Source: Planctomycetota bacterium (GTDB lineage: Bacteria; Planctomycetota; Planctomycetia; Pirellulales; UBA7805). Taken from it: a stretch of DNA of 10,588 nt. The stretch's first letter is position 1; every line of letters begins with the position of its first letter. Shown piece by piece: positions 1-6,011 of the stretch. Made by a program: the position numbers and the translations under genes. The notes below the pieces were generated by a model. The model had not been told where the DNA came from. It worked only from the letters and a program-made list of their open reading frames with translations, and ran no database searches. The stretch covers positions 1-10,588 of the forward strand of contig JABABY010000055.1 of the NCBI GenBank assembly GCA_014237955.1, written 5' to 3'.

Positions 1-70
1 CCCTCTCGTTTGACAAGGGTACCGGCAATCTCAGCCTTGCGCTCTTCTTCTGGCACATCCCGACCGTTTT

Positions 71-868
71 TTGGGCATCCATTTTTTCAACCCGGTTCGA
101 AAAATGCCGTTGGTTGAAATCATTCGCGGCAAAGAAACCAGTGACCGCGCGATTGCCACTGCCGTTGCCTACGCCAAACATATTAAAAAATCGCCCATCG
201 TCGTCCAGGACGGACCGGGATTTTTGGTCAATCGTCTTTTGCTGCCTTACATGAGTGAGGCGGTGGAATTATTGCTTGAGGGGGCCACCCCAAAAGCAAT
301 TGATCGTGCGGCAACCAACTTCGGAATGCCGATGGGCCCCATCCATCTCTACGATGTCGTCGGCTTGGATGTGGCTGCACACGCCGGTGGAATCATGCTC
401 GAGGCCTTTCCCGATCGCGCAATTGCCTCGCCATTAGTCTCCGACCTCGTTAATGCCGGCCGACTCGGTCAGAAGTCGGGTTCTGGATTCTACAGTTACA
501 ACAACAAAAAGCGGAAGCCGGAGGTGGACCAGGAACTGCTGCCTTTCGTTGCAGCCCACCGCAAAGAGGAACGGGCCATTTCAGAAGAAGAGATGGTAGA
601 TCGACTTCTGCTTCCCATGCTCCTGGAAGCAACCCGTGCCCTCGACGATGGGATTGTCAAAGATGCCCAGAACGTTGATCTCGGGCTGATTTTTGGAATC
701 GGGTTTCCACCTTTCCGAGGTGGGCTGCTGTTTTGGGCCGATACACTCGGAGCAAAAACAATCCTAGAAAAACTCAAACCTTATGAAGCACTCGGCTGTC
801 GCTATAAACCAACCGATCGGCTGCTTGACATGGCTCGTACGGACGGTACCTTTTACGACAACCGCTAA
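71..868 (+). CDS. 3-hydroxyacyl-CoA dehydrogenase part of a FadB/FadJ-type multifunctional protein (5' partial)
   Basis: Carries the NAD-dependent L-3-hydroxyacyl-CoA dehydrogenase step of fatty-acid beta-oxidation (cytoplasm). The visible 265 residues begin in the last part of the NAD-binding domain. GIHFFNP gives the catalytic His (residue 4) and VEII the partner Glu (residue 16), the 12-residue spacing known for the family. DGPGFLVNRLL (about 47-57) opens the first C-terminal helical domain. A second, degenerate C-terminal domain spans about 176-265 and includes FGIGFPPFRGG, as in FadB/FadJ rather than single-domain dehydrogenases. The TTG at 71 is only the first nominal start. The frame stays open back to a TGA at 11-13 and reads HPDRFLG just before the TTG, which is normal family sequence, so the true start lies outside the window. 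Upstream, family-like sequence (an ISAL segment at 25-36) lies in another frame, suggesting a one-base frameshift or assembly error near 45-58. FadB versus FadJ cannot be decided without the N-terminal hydratase half. Confidence 0.9.
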   Translation: MGIHFFNPVRKMPLVEIIRGKETSDRAIATAVAYAKHIKKSPIVVQDGPGFLVNRLLLPYMSEAVELLLEGATPKAIDRAATNFGMPMGPIHLYDVVGLDVAAHAGGIMLEAFPDRAIASPLVSDLVNAGRLGQKSGSGFYSYNNKKRKPEVDQELLPFVAAHRKEERAISEEEMVDRLLLPMLLEATRALDDGIVKDAQNVDLGLIFGIGFPPFRGGLLFWADTLGAKTILEKLKPYEALGCRYKPTDRLLDMARTDGTFYDNR

Positions 869-950
869 GATCCGATTCGGACGTAGCGAGGCTGAGTTTA
901 ATCGGCAATAATGTCCCCAACATCGTCATACACTGTGAGTAACGACTAGC

Positions 951-958
951 AGGAAGGA
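951..958 (+). promoter_or_regulatory. Shine-Dalgarno site of the LRR gene
   Basis: AGGAAGGA lies 8 bases before the ATG at 967. It is the clearest ribosome binding site on the left side of the window and fixes this start. The 98-base gap from the preceding stop contains no convincing terminator, so cotranscription with the upstream beta-oxidation gene is possible but unproven. Confidence 0.7.
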
Positions 959-966
959 CCAAAGAG

Positions 967-1980
967 ATGAACCGCGTATTTTTTTTGTTTGCAACCGTGT
1001 GGTTGACTGCGATGCCAACTGTGGGGTTCTCCGATGAACAGGACGCGATTGCGAAGATCGAAAAAGATGGCGGTGCAGTCCGTAAGGTTGCCGCAAATGA
1101 AGATGCTAAAGATGTCGACTTTCATCTCTCCGGAACAAGTCTCACCGATGAAGGCCTCGCCAATGTAGCTGAACTCGATCATGTCATCTGGCTCAACCTT
1201 AAAGACACTGCGATCACCGATCAGGGCCTTGCCCATCTCAAAGGGCTCAAGGAACTAAAAAAACTGCACCTTGAACGAACAGGCATTACCGATCTTGGTT
1301 TGGCACATCTTGCCGATCTTCCAAACCTTGAATATTTAAATCTCTACGGCACGAAGGTTACCGATTCTGGCATTGAGCAACTCGCAAAACTAAAAAATCT
1401 AAAGCGGTTGTATCTCTGGCAATCAGAGGTCACAAAGGAAGGTGCCGATAAATTAAAAGAAGCACTTCCAGATCTAATCGTGAATCTTGGAGCCGAATTA
1501 CAACCTGTCGTTGTCGAGCCGCTCGAAAGTCCCACCCCTGCAAACAATGCTGGCAAGACACTCGGAGAGGGACAACTCCTGCGAGTTCGCCTTGCTGGAT
1601 CTGGCAAAATCCTCTCGCTCGGTGAAGTCGAGATTCTCGAAGCTGGATCCGGCAAAAAATTACAAGGCGAGGCAAAAGCGGCACAATCGTCCGTCGCCTA
1701 CGGTGGCGAGGCACTGCGGGCTGTCGATGGCAGTACGGAACACAGTTTTCCTGAGAAGACCGTGACCCATACCGAGAAGGAAGATTATCCCTGGTGGCTA
1801 TTGGACCTTGGCAAACCGATGAGTATCGGAACGGTGAAAATCTGGAATCGATCCGATTGCTGTGGCGAGCGACTTGAGGGTGCAATTGTGGAAATCTTGG
1901 ACGCTGATAAGAACGTTGTCTGGAGCGACACCATCACGGAAGCTAAAGACGGCAGTGTCCACGAGTTTGCCAAGCAATAA
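967..1980 (+). CDS. secreted leucine-rich-repeat protein with C-terminal F5/8 type C-like domain
   Basis: Unknown substrate; probably an exported binding or scaffold protein. Residues 1-22 look like a signal peptide (MNR, hydrophobic core, Ala/Gly-rich end, then acidic DEQD). Residues about 59-174 hold five repeats of 24 residues with the pattern (I/V/L)TDxGLxxLxxLxxLxxLxLxxT, the regular LRR type abundant in planctomycetes. A Pro/Glu-rich linker (about 178-203) leads to a galactose-binding-like jelly-roll domain (about 204-322). Marks there are LRVRLAGSGKILSLGEVEI, AVDGS, PWWLLDLG and VKIWNRSDCCGERL. This resembles the discoidin-like domain at the end of many planctomycete secreted cytochrome-type proteins (family knowledge). 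The two adjacent Cys in that domain (298-299) are its only cysteines. The gene has its own strong ribosome binding site and an intrinsic terminator after it, so it is probably the last or only gene of its transcript. The domain calls are firm; the function is not. Confidence 0.88.
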   Translation: MNRVFFLFATVWLTAMPTVGFSDEQDAIAKIEKDGGAVRKVAANEDAKDVDFHLSGTSLTDEGLANVAELDHVIWLNLKDTAITDQGLAHLKGLKELKKLHLERTGITDLGLAHLADLPNLEYLNLYGTKVTDSGIEQLAKLKNLKRLYLWQSEVTKEGADKLKEALPDLIVNLGAELQPVVVEPLESPTPANNAGKTLGEGQLLRVRLAGSGKILSLGEVEILEAGSGKKLQGEAKAAQSSVAYGGEALRAVDGSTEHSFPEKTVTHTEKEDYPWWLLDLGKPMSIGTVKIWNRSDCCGERLEGAIVEILDADKNVVWSDTITEAKDGSVHEFAKQ

Positions 1981-1997
1981 GAACAGCAAAAAGTCTC

Positions 1998-2018
1998 GCT
2001 GCCAATTCGGCAGTTTTT
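1998..2018 (+). terminator. intrinsic terminator after the LRR gene
   Basis: The stem CTGCC (1999-2003) pairs with GGCAG (2009-2013) around a five-base loop; a flanking G-U pair can extend it. Five T residues (2014-2018) follow directly. It sits 18 bases after the LRR stop codon. The stem is short but GC-rich, and the placement and T-run make this the best terminator in the window. Confidence 0.65.
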
Positions 2019-2175
2019 GATCTATCGACTGCCAAGGTTGCAGGGAATGCATCAGGAAGTCGGACATTTGCCAACAGGGTCGTTTTATAGCTCAATTGTT
2101 CCCTGGAGCAGGTCCAGAGCGATTGCAATAGAAAACCTTATTAACGGAAACGGCAATTGGTACTACAGTTGCATA

Positions 2176-2189
2176 TCTGCTCGAGCAGA
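2176..2189. promoter_or_regulatory. 14-bp perfect palindrome upstream of the response regulator
   Basis: TCTGCTCGAGCAGA is perfectly self-complementary and lies 47 bases before the response-regulator ATG. The 256-base gap 1981-2236 holds this element and the LRR terminator; I see no convincing gene in it. The palindrome could be an operator for a dimeric regulator. As RNA it would form a 5-bp hairpin with a TCGA loop, and a T5 run (2197-2201) follows seven bases later, so a weak terminator or attenuator is the alternative reading. Confidence 0.4.
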
Positions 2190-2236
2190 GCGATTGTTTT
2201 TCAAACTACCAAATACTTCTAACGCTGCAGGTAGAC

Positions 2237-2629
2237 ATGGTACTTGCCGACTCTCCATCGATCCTGATCACAGACAATGATCAACGTTTTCGCGCAACGG
2301 TTCGCGAGGTTCTTGCGCCAGCCGGCTACCGCATGATTGATGCGGAGGATGGCATTGAAGCCGTCCAGATCGTGCGCCACGAGGAGATCCACGTCGTGCT
2401 ACTGGACATGCACATGCCGCGACAGTCCGGGTTGGAAACACTGCAACTGATGAAACAGTTTAAAGCACTGCTGCCTTGTATTCTTCTTTCTGCGAAAATG
2501 GATGACGAGCTGGAGCAAAAGGCCAAAATGGCCAGGGCGTTCGATGTCCTTCATAAACCGGTGAGTCGGGTAGAGCTTACTGGTGCTATCGAACAAGCGC
2601 TTGCCCGTACCTATGGTTTCAATTCGTAG
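2237..2629 (+). CDS. stand-alone receiver-domain response regulator (CheY-like)
   Basis: A single receiver domain of 130 residues with no output domain, so it likely acts by protein contact or passes phosphate on. Visible sites: the acidic pocket ITDND (D13, with N14 at the second position and D15 after it), phosphoacceptor D57 in LLDMHMP, the switch Ser S85 in LLSAK, and the invariant Lys K107 in HKPV. Length and spacing match CheY closely. The second acidic position being Asn is a modest departure that may change metal binding or phosphate lifetime, but the key Asp and Lys are intact, so it is probably phosphorylatable. The ATG at 2237 is preceded by a weak GCAGG-type ribosome binding site and is the only sensible start. 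No histidine kinase lies in the window, so its partner is unknown. It faces the minus-strand nuclease-family gene tail to tail. Confidence 0.9.
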   Translation: MVLADSPSILITDNDQRFRATVREVLAPAGYRMIDAEDGIEAVQIVRHEEIHVVLLDMHMPRQSGLETLQLMKQFKALLPCILLSAKMDDELEQKAKMARAFDVLHKPVSRVELTGAIEQALARTYGFNS

Positions 2630-2647
2630 AGGCCTCTGCTAGGCCTC
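2629..2647. terminator. hairpin at the end of the response-regulator gene
   Basis: GAGGCCT (2629-2635) and AGGCCTC (2641-2647) form a perfect 7-bp stem with a 5-base loop, starting on the last base of the stop codon. There is no T-run on either strand, so it is not a textbook intrinsic terminator. Its position between convergent genes suggests 3'-end formation or protection. Confidence 0.4.
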
Positions 2648-2685
2648 CTTCGAAAACAACCGGGACCAAAAATGGACCCTTGTCT

Positions 2686-2704
2686 TCTTGCTCGCCATGC
2701 AAGA
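2686..2704 (-). terminator. possible terminator hairpin after the minus-strand phosphatase/nuclease gene
   Basis: TCTTGC (2686-2691) pairs with GCAAGA (2699-2704) around a 7-base loop, 23 bases past the stop of the minus-strand gene. On the minus strand a T5 run comes only about 15 bases further, so termination here is a weak call. Confidence 0.25.
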
Positions 2705-2727
2705 GTGCCCCATACCCCACAAAGACT

Positions 2728-3453
2728 TTAGCGGTTGAGATGCAGGTCAATGACCAATGGCAAATGGTCGGAAGCGGTTTTTGCCAAATTCGATCGTACA
2801 ACTCGCACATGCGATATGCGGATTGCAGCACAATGAAACGCCTTGTCTAAGGAACCAACGCTCAGATACGAAGGAAACGTCCGGTATCGCGAAATCGGTG
2901 CTGTGGCGTGCGTAAATCCATTTTCTGCCAAGGGCCCCTCGGCAAGTGTATTGCGCCAATCGTTGGTGTCACCGGCAATCACCGTTGGAAGATCAGCGGT
3001 CGCACGAAAAAAATGGTGGCCGAGAAGATGACGGATTTGCTGGTGCCGCTCTTTTTCTCCGAGCCCAAGATGTACATTTACCAACCGGAGAGAGCCCTCG
3101 GGCGAATCGATAACTGCCAATTGGGCACCACGCGGTTTTTTTCCTGGAAGCCCCAATGAAATACTGTGTTTTTCACTAACTGGCCAACGGGTCAAGAGAA
3201 GATTCCCATAACCTCCTTGTTTAAGCCGGACGTTCAATTGGTACATACAACCGTCTGCACACAACACATCCGACAACAGACGAGGTTGATCATTAAATCG
3301 GGAGCGCGGCACACCTCGATCAACTTCTTGCAAACAGCAAAGGTCAGGATTTTCCTGTTCGATCACATCGAGAATACGGGATAATCGATAGAGACGATCC
3401 CGGCCACCAATTCCCTTGTGTATGTTGTAGCTGATCAGGCGCATCGGCAGCAT
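2728..3453 (-). CDS. endonuclease/exonuclease/phosphatase (EEP) family protein
   Basis: A metal-dependent phosphoesterase of the EEP fold; members cleave DNA, RNA, phospholipids or inositol phosphates, and the substrate cannot be read from sequence. The 241 residues carry the full motif set: N10 in ISYNIHKG, E43 in CLQEVD, H128 in VNVHLGL, D162 and N164 in IAGDTND, D203 in SLDKAF, and the terminal pair D229-H230 in ASDHLPLV. The compact size, the YNIHKG start and the absence of any extra domain or signal peptide resemble the YbhP-like cytoplasmic group. The start is uncertain: ATG at 3453 (used here), ATG at 3444 giving MRLISYN, or TTG at 3456; none has a good ribosome binding site. It lies 64 bases downstream of ftsH on the same strand with no terminator between, so it is probably read from the ftsH transcript. 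Confidence 0.87.
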   Translation of the reverse strand: MLPMRLISYNIHKGIGGRDRLYRLSRILDVIEQENPDLCCLQEVDRGVPRSRFNDQPRLLSDVLCADGCMYQLNVRLKQGGYGNLLLTRWPVSEKHSISLGLPGKKPRGAQLAVIDSPEGSLRLVNVHLGLGEKERHQQIRHLLGHHFFRATADLPTVIAGDTNDWRNTLAEGPLAENGFTHATAPISRYRTFPSYLSVGSLDKAFHCAAIRISHVRVVRSNLAKTASDHLPLVIDLHLNR

Positions 3454-3517
3454 CAATCAGGGTAATGGTCGGGACAATGCATGTATTGAAACGATCGCGG
3501 AACCGTTCACTACCTGC

Positions 3518-5608
3518 TTATGCAGTTTCTTCATCTGCCTGCTTCGGGGCATTTTCCACTGATGTTTCATCGGCATCCTGTGCATTTTTCTCAGTGGGGG
3601 CCTTAAATCCTGCACTCTCGGTCCCCGGCACAATCTTTGGACTCGAGGATGTCCGATCAACAATTTCCCTGAGTTCATCAGCATCCATCACCTCACATTC
3701 GAGCAGCCGTTTTGACAAGGCCACTAACGTCTCCCGCCGAGTACTCAGAATATGTCGAACTTTGGAAATTCCATCATCAATAATCTGCTTGACCTCCTGA
3801 TCAATCTCATGCGAGGTCTGTTCACTGTGCGTTGCATTCAGACTCCCATCACCTGTGGGAAGAAAGGGACTATGGGCAGAATCCTTGTAGTTAACGCGCC
3901 CGAGACGACTCATCCCAAATTGCATCACCATGTTACGAGCAATTTCCGTTGCCCGCTCCAAATCATTCTGGGCCCCTGAGGAAACATCTTCAAAAACGAG
4001 TTCCTCAGCCACAGTGCCCGCAAGGAGAACCTGGATGCGCGCCTCCAGTTCTGTCTTTGTGATGAGATAGCGATCTTCTTCTGGTCGCTGCATCGTATAG
4101 CCTAAGGCGGCCAGACCACGTGGGATGATTGAAATTTTGTGTACAGGGTCGGTATGTGGAAGGCTATCAGCAACGAGTGCGTGCCCACATTCGTGGTACG
4201 CGATCCGCTGTTTCTCATCTTCATGAATGATTCTCTGGCGTTTTTCCAGACCGGCTGTAACCCGCTCTACGCCTTCATTAAATTCTTGCATCGTCACTGC
4301 CGTGCGATTGGCTCTTGCAGCGAGCAGGGCGGCTTCGTTGACCAAATTTGCCAAATCAGCCCCACAAAATCCCGATGTAATGGCAGCGACCTGGGCAAGA
4401 TCCACGCCATCGGCGAGTTTTACATTTTTGACATGCACCTTGAGAGTCGCCTCACGGCCACGCACATCAGGTCGATCTACAAGTACGTGGCGGTCGAAAC
4501 GTCCGGGACGCAACAATGCGGCATCAAGAGTTTCTGGTCGGTTCGTCGCTGCTAGCACAATGACTCCACTGTTGGAATCAAAACCGTCCATTTCCACAAG
4601 CAAGGCATTTAGGGTTTGCTCCCGTTCGTCGTGTCCACCGACCACACTGCTGCCGCGGGTTTTACCAAGCGCGTCGAGTTCGTCAATAAAAATAATACAG
4701 GGTGATTTACTCTGGGCCTGTTGGAACATATCGCGAACACGCGCTGCACCAACACCCACAAACATTTCCACAAAGTCACTGCCAGAAAGACTGAAAAAGG
4801 GAACCCCTGCCTCACCCGCAACTCCCTTGGCCAACATGGTCTTCCCGGTTCCTGGGGGACCAACAAGCAAAACTCCCTTTGGAATCCGGCCCCCAAGACG
4901 CTGGTACTTTTCAGGACTACTGAGAAAATCAACGACTTCTTTAAGTTCCTCAACCGCTTCATCAATACCTGCCACATCGTCAAAAGTTACTCCCAAACCT
5001 TCCTGCGCGTACAGCTTGCCACGACTCCGGCCAAACGCCATCGGCGAACCGGCTCCACCAATGCGGCGGGAGATAAACACAAGAACGAGAATAAAGATGG
5101 CCGTGATCATCAGCATCGGGCCGTAAACCTGAAAGAAACCAGGTTTCAACCATCCATATTTCACATTATATTTTCCCAGCAGTTCACTGATTCCCTGATC
5201 GATTTCAGTCGATTTGTTAACACGAAACTTGACGCCTCTTGGCTGCTGCTGGATGCCCTTTTTTTTATCCGGCTTTGGTGACACCTCTTCCTGAGTTACC
5301 TCGCCCGTAATTTCACGATCACCGACTTTCACATCGCGGATCTTGCTGTATCGCCAAATGTTAGGATTCTTTGCGTTACCACGATTAATTTCAATATATC
5401 CGGTAGTCTTAGCGGATTCCTCACTGCTCTTCTTCACCAACTCTTCGAACTCCCGATAGTTGAATTCAACCGAGTTGTGCCAATTAAAAAAGAGCGCAAA
5501 AAAACCAGCCATCATTGCGAAGATCAGCATGTAAAATACAAACTGGTTTCCGGAATTCGTTGATTTTTTTTCGCCTGAGCGCTGGGATTCGTGAGGTGGT
5601 CGATCCAT
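3518..5608 (-). CDS. ftsH: ATP-dependent zinc metalloprotease FtsH
   Basis: Membrane-anchored hexameric AAA+ protease that extracts and degrades misassembled membrane proteins and selected soluble ones. Order along 696 residues: polar N-terminus; TM1 about 23-41; extracytoplasmic domain 42-160; TM2 about 161-179; AAA domain with Walker A GPPGTGKT (250-257), pore loop FVG (283-285), Walker B IIFIDELDA with D309/E310, and second region of homology ATNRPETLDAALLRPGRFDR (354-373) with both arginine fingers; zinc site HECGH (472-476) with third ligand D549 in NDLERAT. The extracytoplasmic domain is about 119 residues, longer than the E. coli one, with a basic Pro/Lys/Gln-rich stretch around 112-124. 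The C-terminal tail (about 655-696) is acidic and low-complexity. HECGH replaces the usual HEAGH; the metal ligands are kept. ATG at 5608 is used; TTG at 5614 is an alternative. The gene diverges from dxr across a 403-base control region. Confidence 0.97.
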   Translation of the reverse strand: MDRPPHESQRSGEKKSTNSGNQFVFYMLIFAMMAGFFALFFNWHNSVEFNYREFEELVKKSSEESAKTTGYIEINRGNAKNPNIWRYSKIRDVKVGDREITGEVTQEEVSPKPDKKKGIQQQPRGVKFRVNKSTEIDQGISELLGKYNVKYGWLKPGFFQVYGPMLMITAIFILVLVFISRRIGGAGSPMAFGRSRGKLYAQEGLGVTFDDVAGIDEAVEELKEVVDFLSSPEKYQRLGGRIPKGVLLVGPPGTGKTMLAKGVAGEAGVPFFSLSGSDFVEMFVGVGAARVRDMFQQAQSKSPCIIFIDELDALGKTRGSSVVGGHDEREQTLNALLVEMDGFDSNSGVIVLAATNRPETLDAALLRPGRFDRHVLVDRPDVRGREATLKVHVKNVKLADGVDLAQVAAITSGFCGADLANLVNEAALLAARANRTAVTMQEFNEGVERVTAGLEKRQRIIHEDEKQRIAYHECGHALVADSLPHTDPVHKISIIPRGLAALGYTMQRPEEDRYLITKTELEARIQVLLAGTVAEELVFEDVSSGAQNDLERATEIARNMVMQFGMSRLGRVNYKDSAHSPFLPTGDGSLNATHSEQTSHEIDQEVKQIIDDGISKVRHILSTRRETLVALSKRLLECEVMDADELREIVDRTSSSPKIVPGTESAGFKAPTEKNAQDADETSVENAPKQADEETA

Positions 5609-5753
5609 AGTCAATGGCTATCTTTTGAAAAATAACGACAAAAATATTTGCACCAGGTCGACCAACACTACGTTGAGCGGCGGTCGCTAGGCATGGCGAA
5701 AAGCCATCGGACAGGTCCTGGCAAGAAGATCGCTGGACGGTTGCCCGTGCTCC

Positions 5754-5759
5754 ATTATA
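5754..5759 (-). promoter_or_regulatory. candidate -10 box for ftsH
   Basis: The minus strand reads TATAAT exactly, which would start transcription near 5747 and give a leader of roughly 139 bases before the ftsH ATG. I see no good -35 hexamer at 16-18 bp spacing, so if real it may need an activator. Confidence 0.35.
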
Positions 5760-5761
5760 CA

Positions 5762-5790
5762 CATGGCGCCAGAATTTGGAGGCATGGCGC
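5762..5790. repeat. 8-bp direct repeat, 21 bp apart
   Basis: CATGGCGC occurs at 5762-5769 and again at 5783-5790, exactly 21 bp apart (two helical turns), each followed shortly by AATT. The pair flanks where the -35 contact of the candidate ftsH promoter would be. A related CATGGCG sits at 5692-5698. This looks like a binding site for a protein contacting one face of the DNA. Confidence 0.45.
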
Positions 5791-5815
5791 AATTATTTAG
5801 AAGCGATAGTCGTAC

Positions 5816-5844
5816 TTGTTCACGTGAAATACCCAGCCTAGAAT
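5816..5844 (+). promoter_or_regulatory. candidate sigma70-type promoter for dxr
   Basis: TTGTTC (5816-5821) and TAGAAT (5839-5844, five of six matches to TATAAT) are 17 bases apart. The predicted start near 5851 would leave an untranslated leader of about 160 bases. The -35 match is only three of six. Planctomycete promoters are poorly defined, so this rests on spacing and the good -10. Confidence 0.42.
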
Positions 5845-5874
5845 GCGGCGGGGGGAACTGACGGGAGTATCTGT

Positions 5875-6001
5875 GGTATCGACTGGGCCAGAAGCTGTTT
5901 GGCAGACCATTCGTTTCTGGCAACCGATTGTCGGCCAGCCCCAACAGGCCGACCGAGAACGATACCCTACACATCATTTTTTTGGTGGCAATTTTCTGGC
6001 C
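5875..6001 (+). promoter_or_regulatory. candidate structured leader RNA of dxr (three-way junction)
   Basis: Three nested perfect or near-perfect stems can form together. P1 is GGTATCG (5875-5881) with CGATACC (5960-5966). P2 is GCCAGAAGC (5887-5895) with GTTTCTGGC (5913-5921), nine pairs including one G-U. P3 is GTCGGCC (5930-5936) with GGCCGAC (5947-5953). Junction strands are 5, 8 and 6 bases. A T7 run follows at 5977-5983. The sequence TTCTGGCC at 5994-6001 can pair over eight bases with GGCCAGAA (5886-5893), competing with P2, and sits 10 bases before the dxr ATG where ribosome binding occurs. No known riboswitch class is recognised. The stems are direct observation; the regulatory role is inference. 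Confidence 0.4.
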
Positions 6002-6011
6002 TTACACTTTT

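Larger units (their letters stand above)
5609..6011. other. ftsH-dxr divergent intergenic control region
   Basis: No convincing gene lies in these 403 bases; open frames here are short, lack family-like sequence and overlap the inverted repeats. On the ftsH side are an AT-rich stretch next to the ftsH start, a small hairpin ATGGC-GAAAA-GCCAT (5693-5707), a third CATGGCG (5692-5698), and the promoter and direct repeat listed separately. On the dxr side are a sigma70-like promoter, a 10-bp palindrome TTCACGTGAA (5819-5828) overlapping its -35 end, and a leader rich in inverted repeats. The long untranslated stretches on both sides suggest regulation of both genes at the RNA or promoter level. 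Confidence 0.7.

Noticed and set aside
2176..2189. LexA/SOS box
   Set aside because: The CTG and CAG half-sites are six bases apart, not ten as in the Gram-negative SOS box, and the neighbouring genes are not SOS genes.
2017..2280. Possible 87-codon gene between the LRR gene and the response regulator
   Set aside because: It overlaps the response-regulator start by 44 bases, spans the palindrome, starts at the terminator T-run, and its product resembles nothing I recognise.
4227..5126. 299-codon plus-strand open frame opposite ftsH
   Set aside because: It lies wholly antisense to the highly conserved AAA region of ftsH, and its Ser/Thr/Arg/Pro-rich product has no recognisable domain. It is a shadow of codon bias.
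5819..5828. TTCACGTGAA palindrome as a specific operator
   Set aside because: A 10-bp palindrome is expected by chance in a few hundred bases; noted only as part of the control region.
5687..5977. Minus-strand 96-codon frame in the ftsH-dxr gap
   Set aside because: No recognisable domain, and it runs through the inverted repeats and promoter candidates; more likely non-coding.
5930..5983. Intrinsic terminator before dxr (third stem plus T7 run)
   Set aside because: The T-run starts 23 bases after the stem, too far for a standard terminator; a role in an alternative fold remains possible.
5928..6011. Extended dxr start at TTG 5928
   Set aside because: It would add 28 residues unlike any Dxr N-terminus and translate through the leader stems; the ATG at 6012 fits the family.
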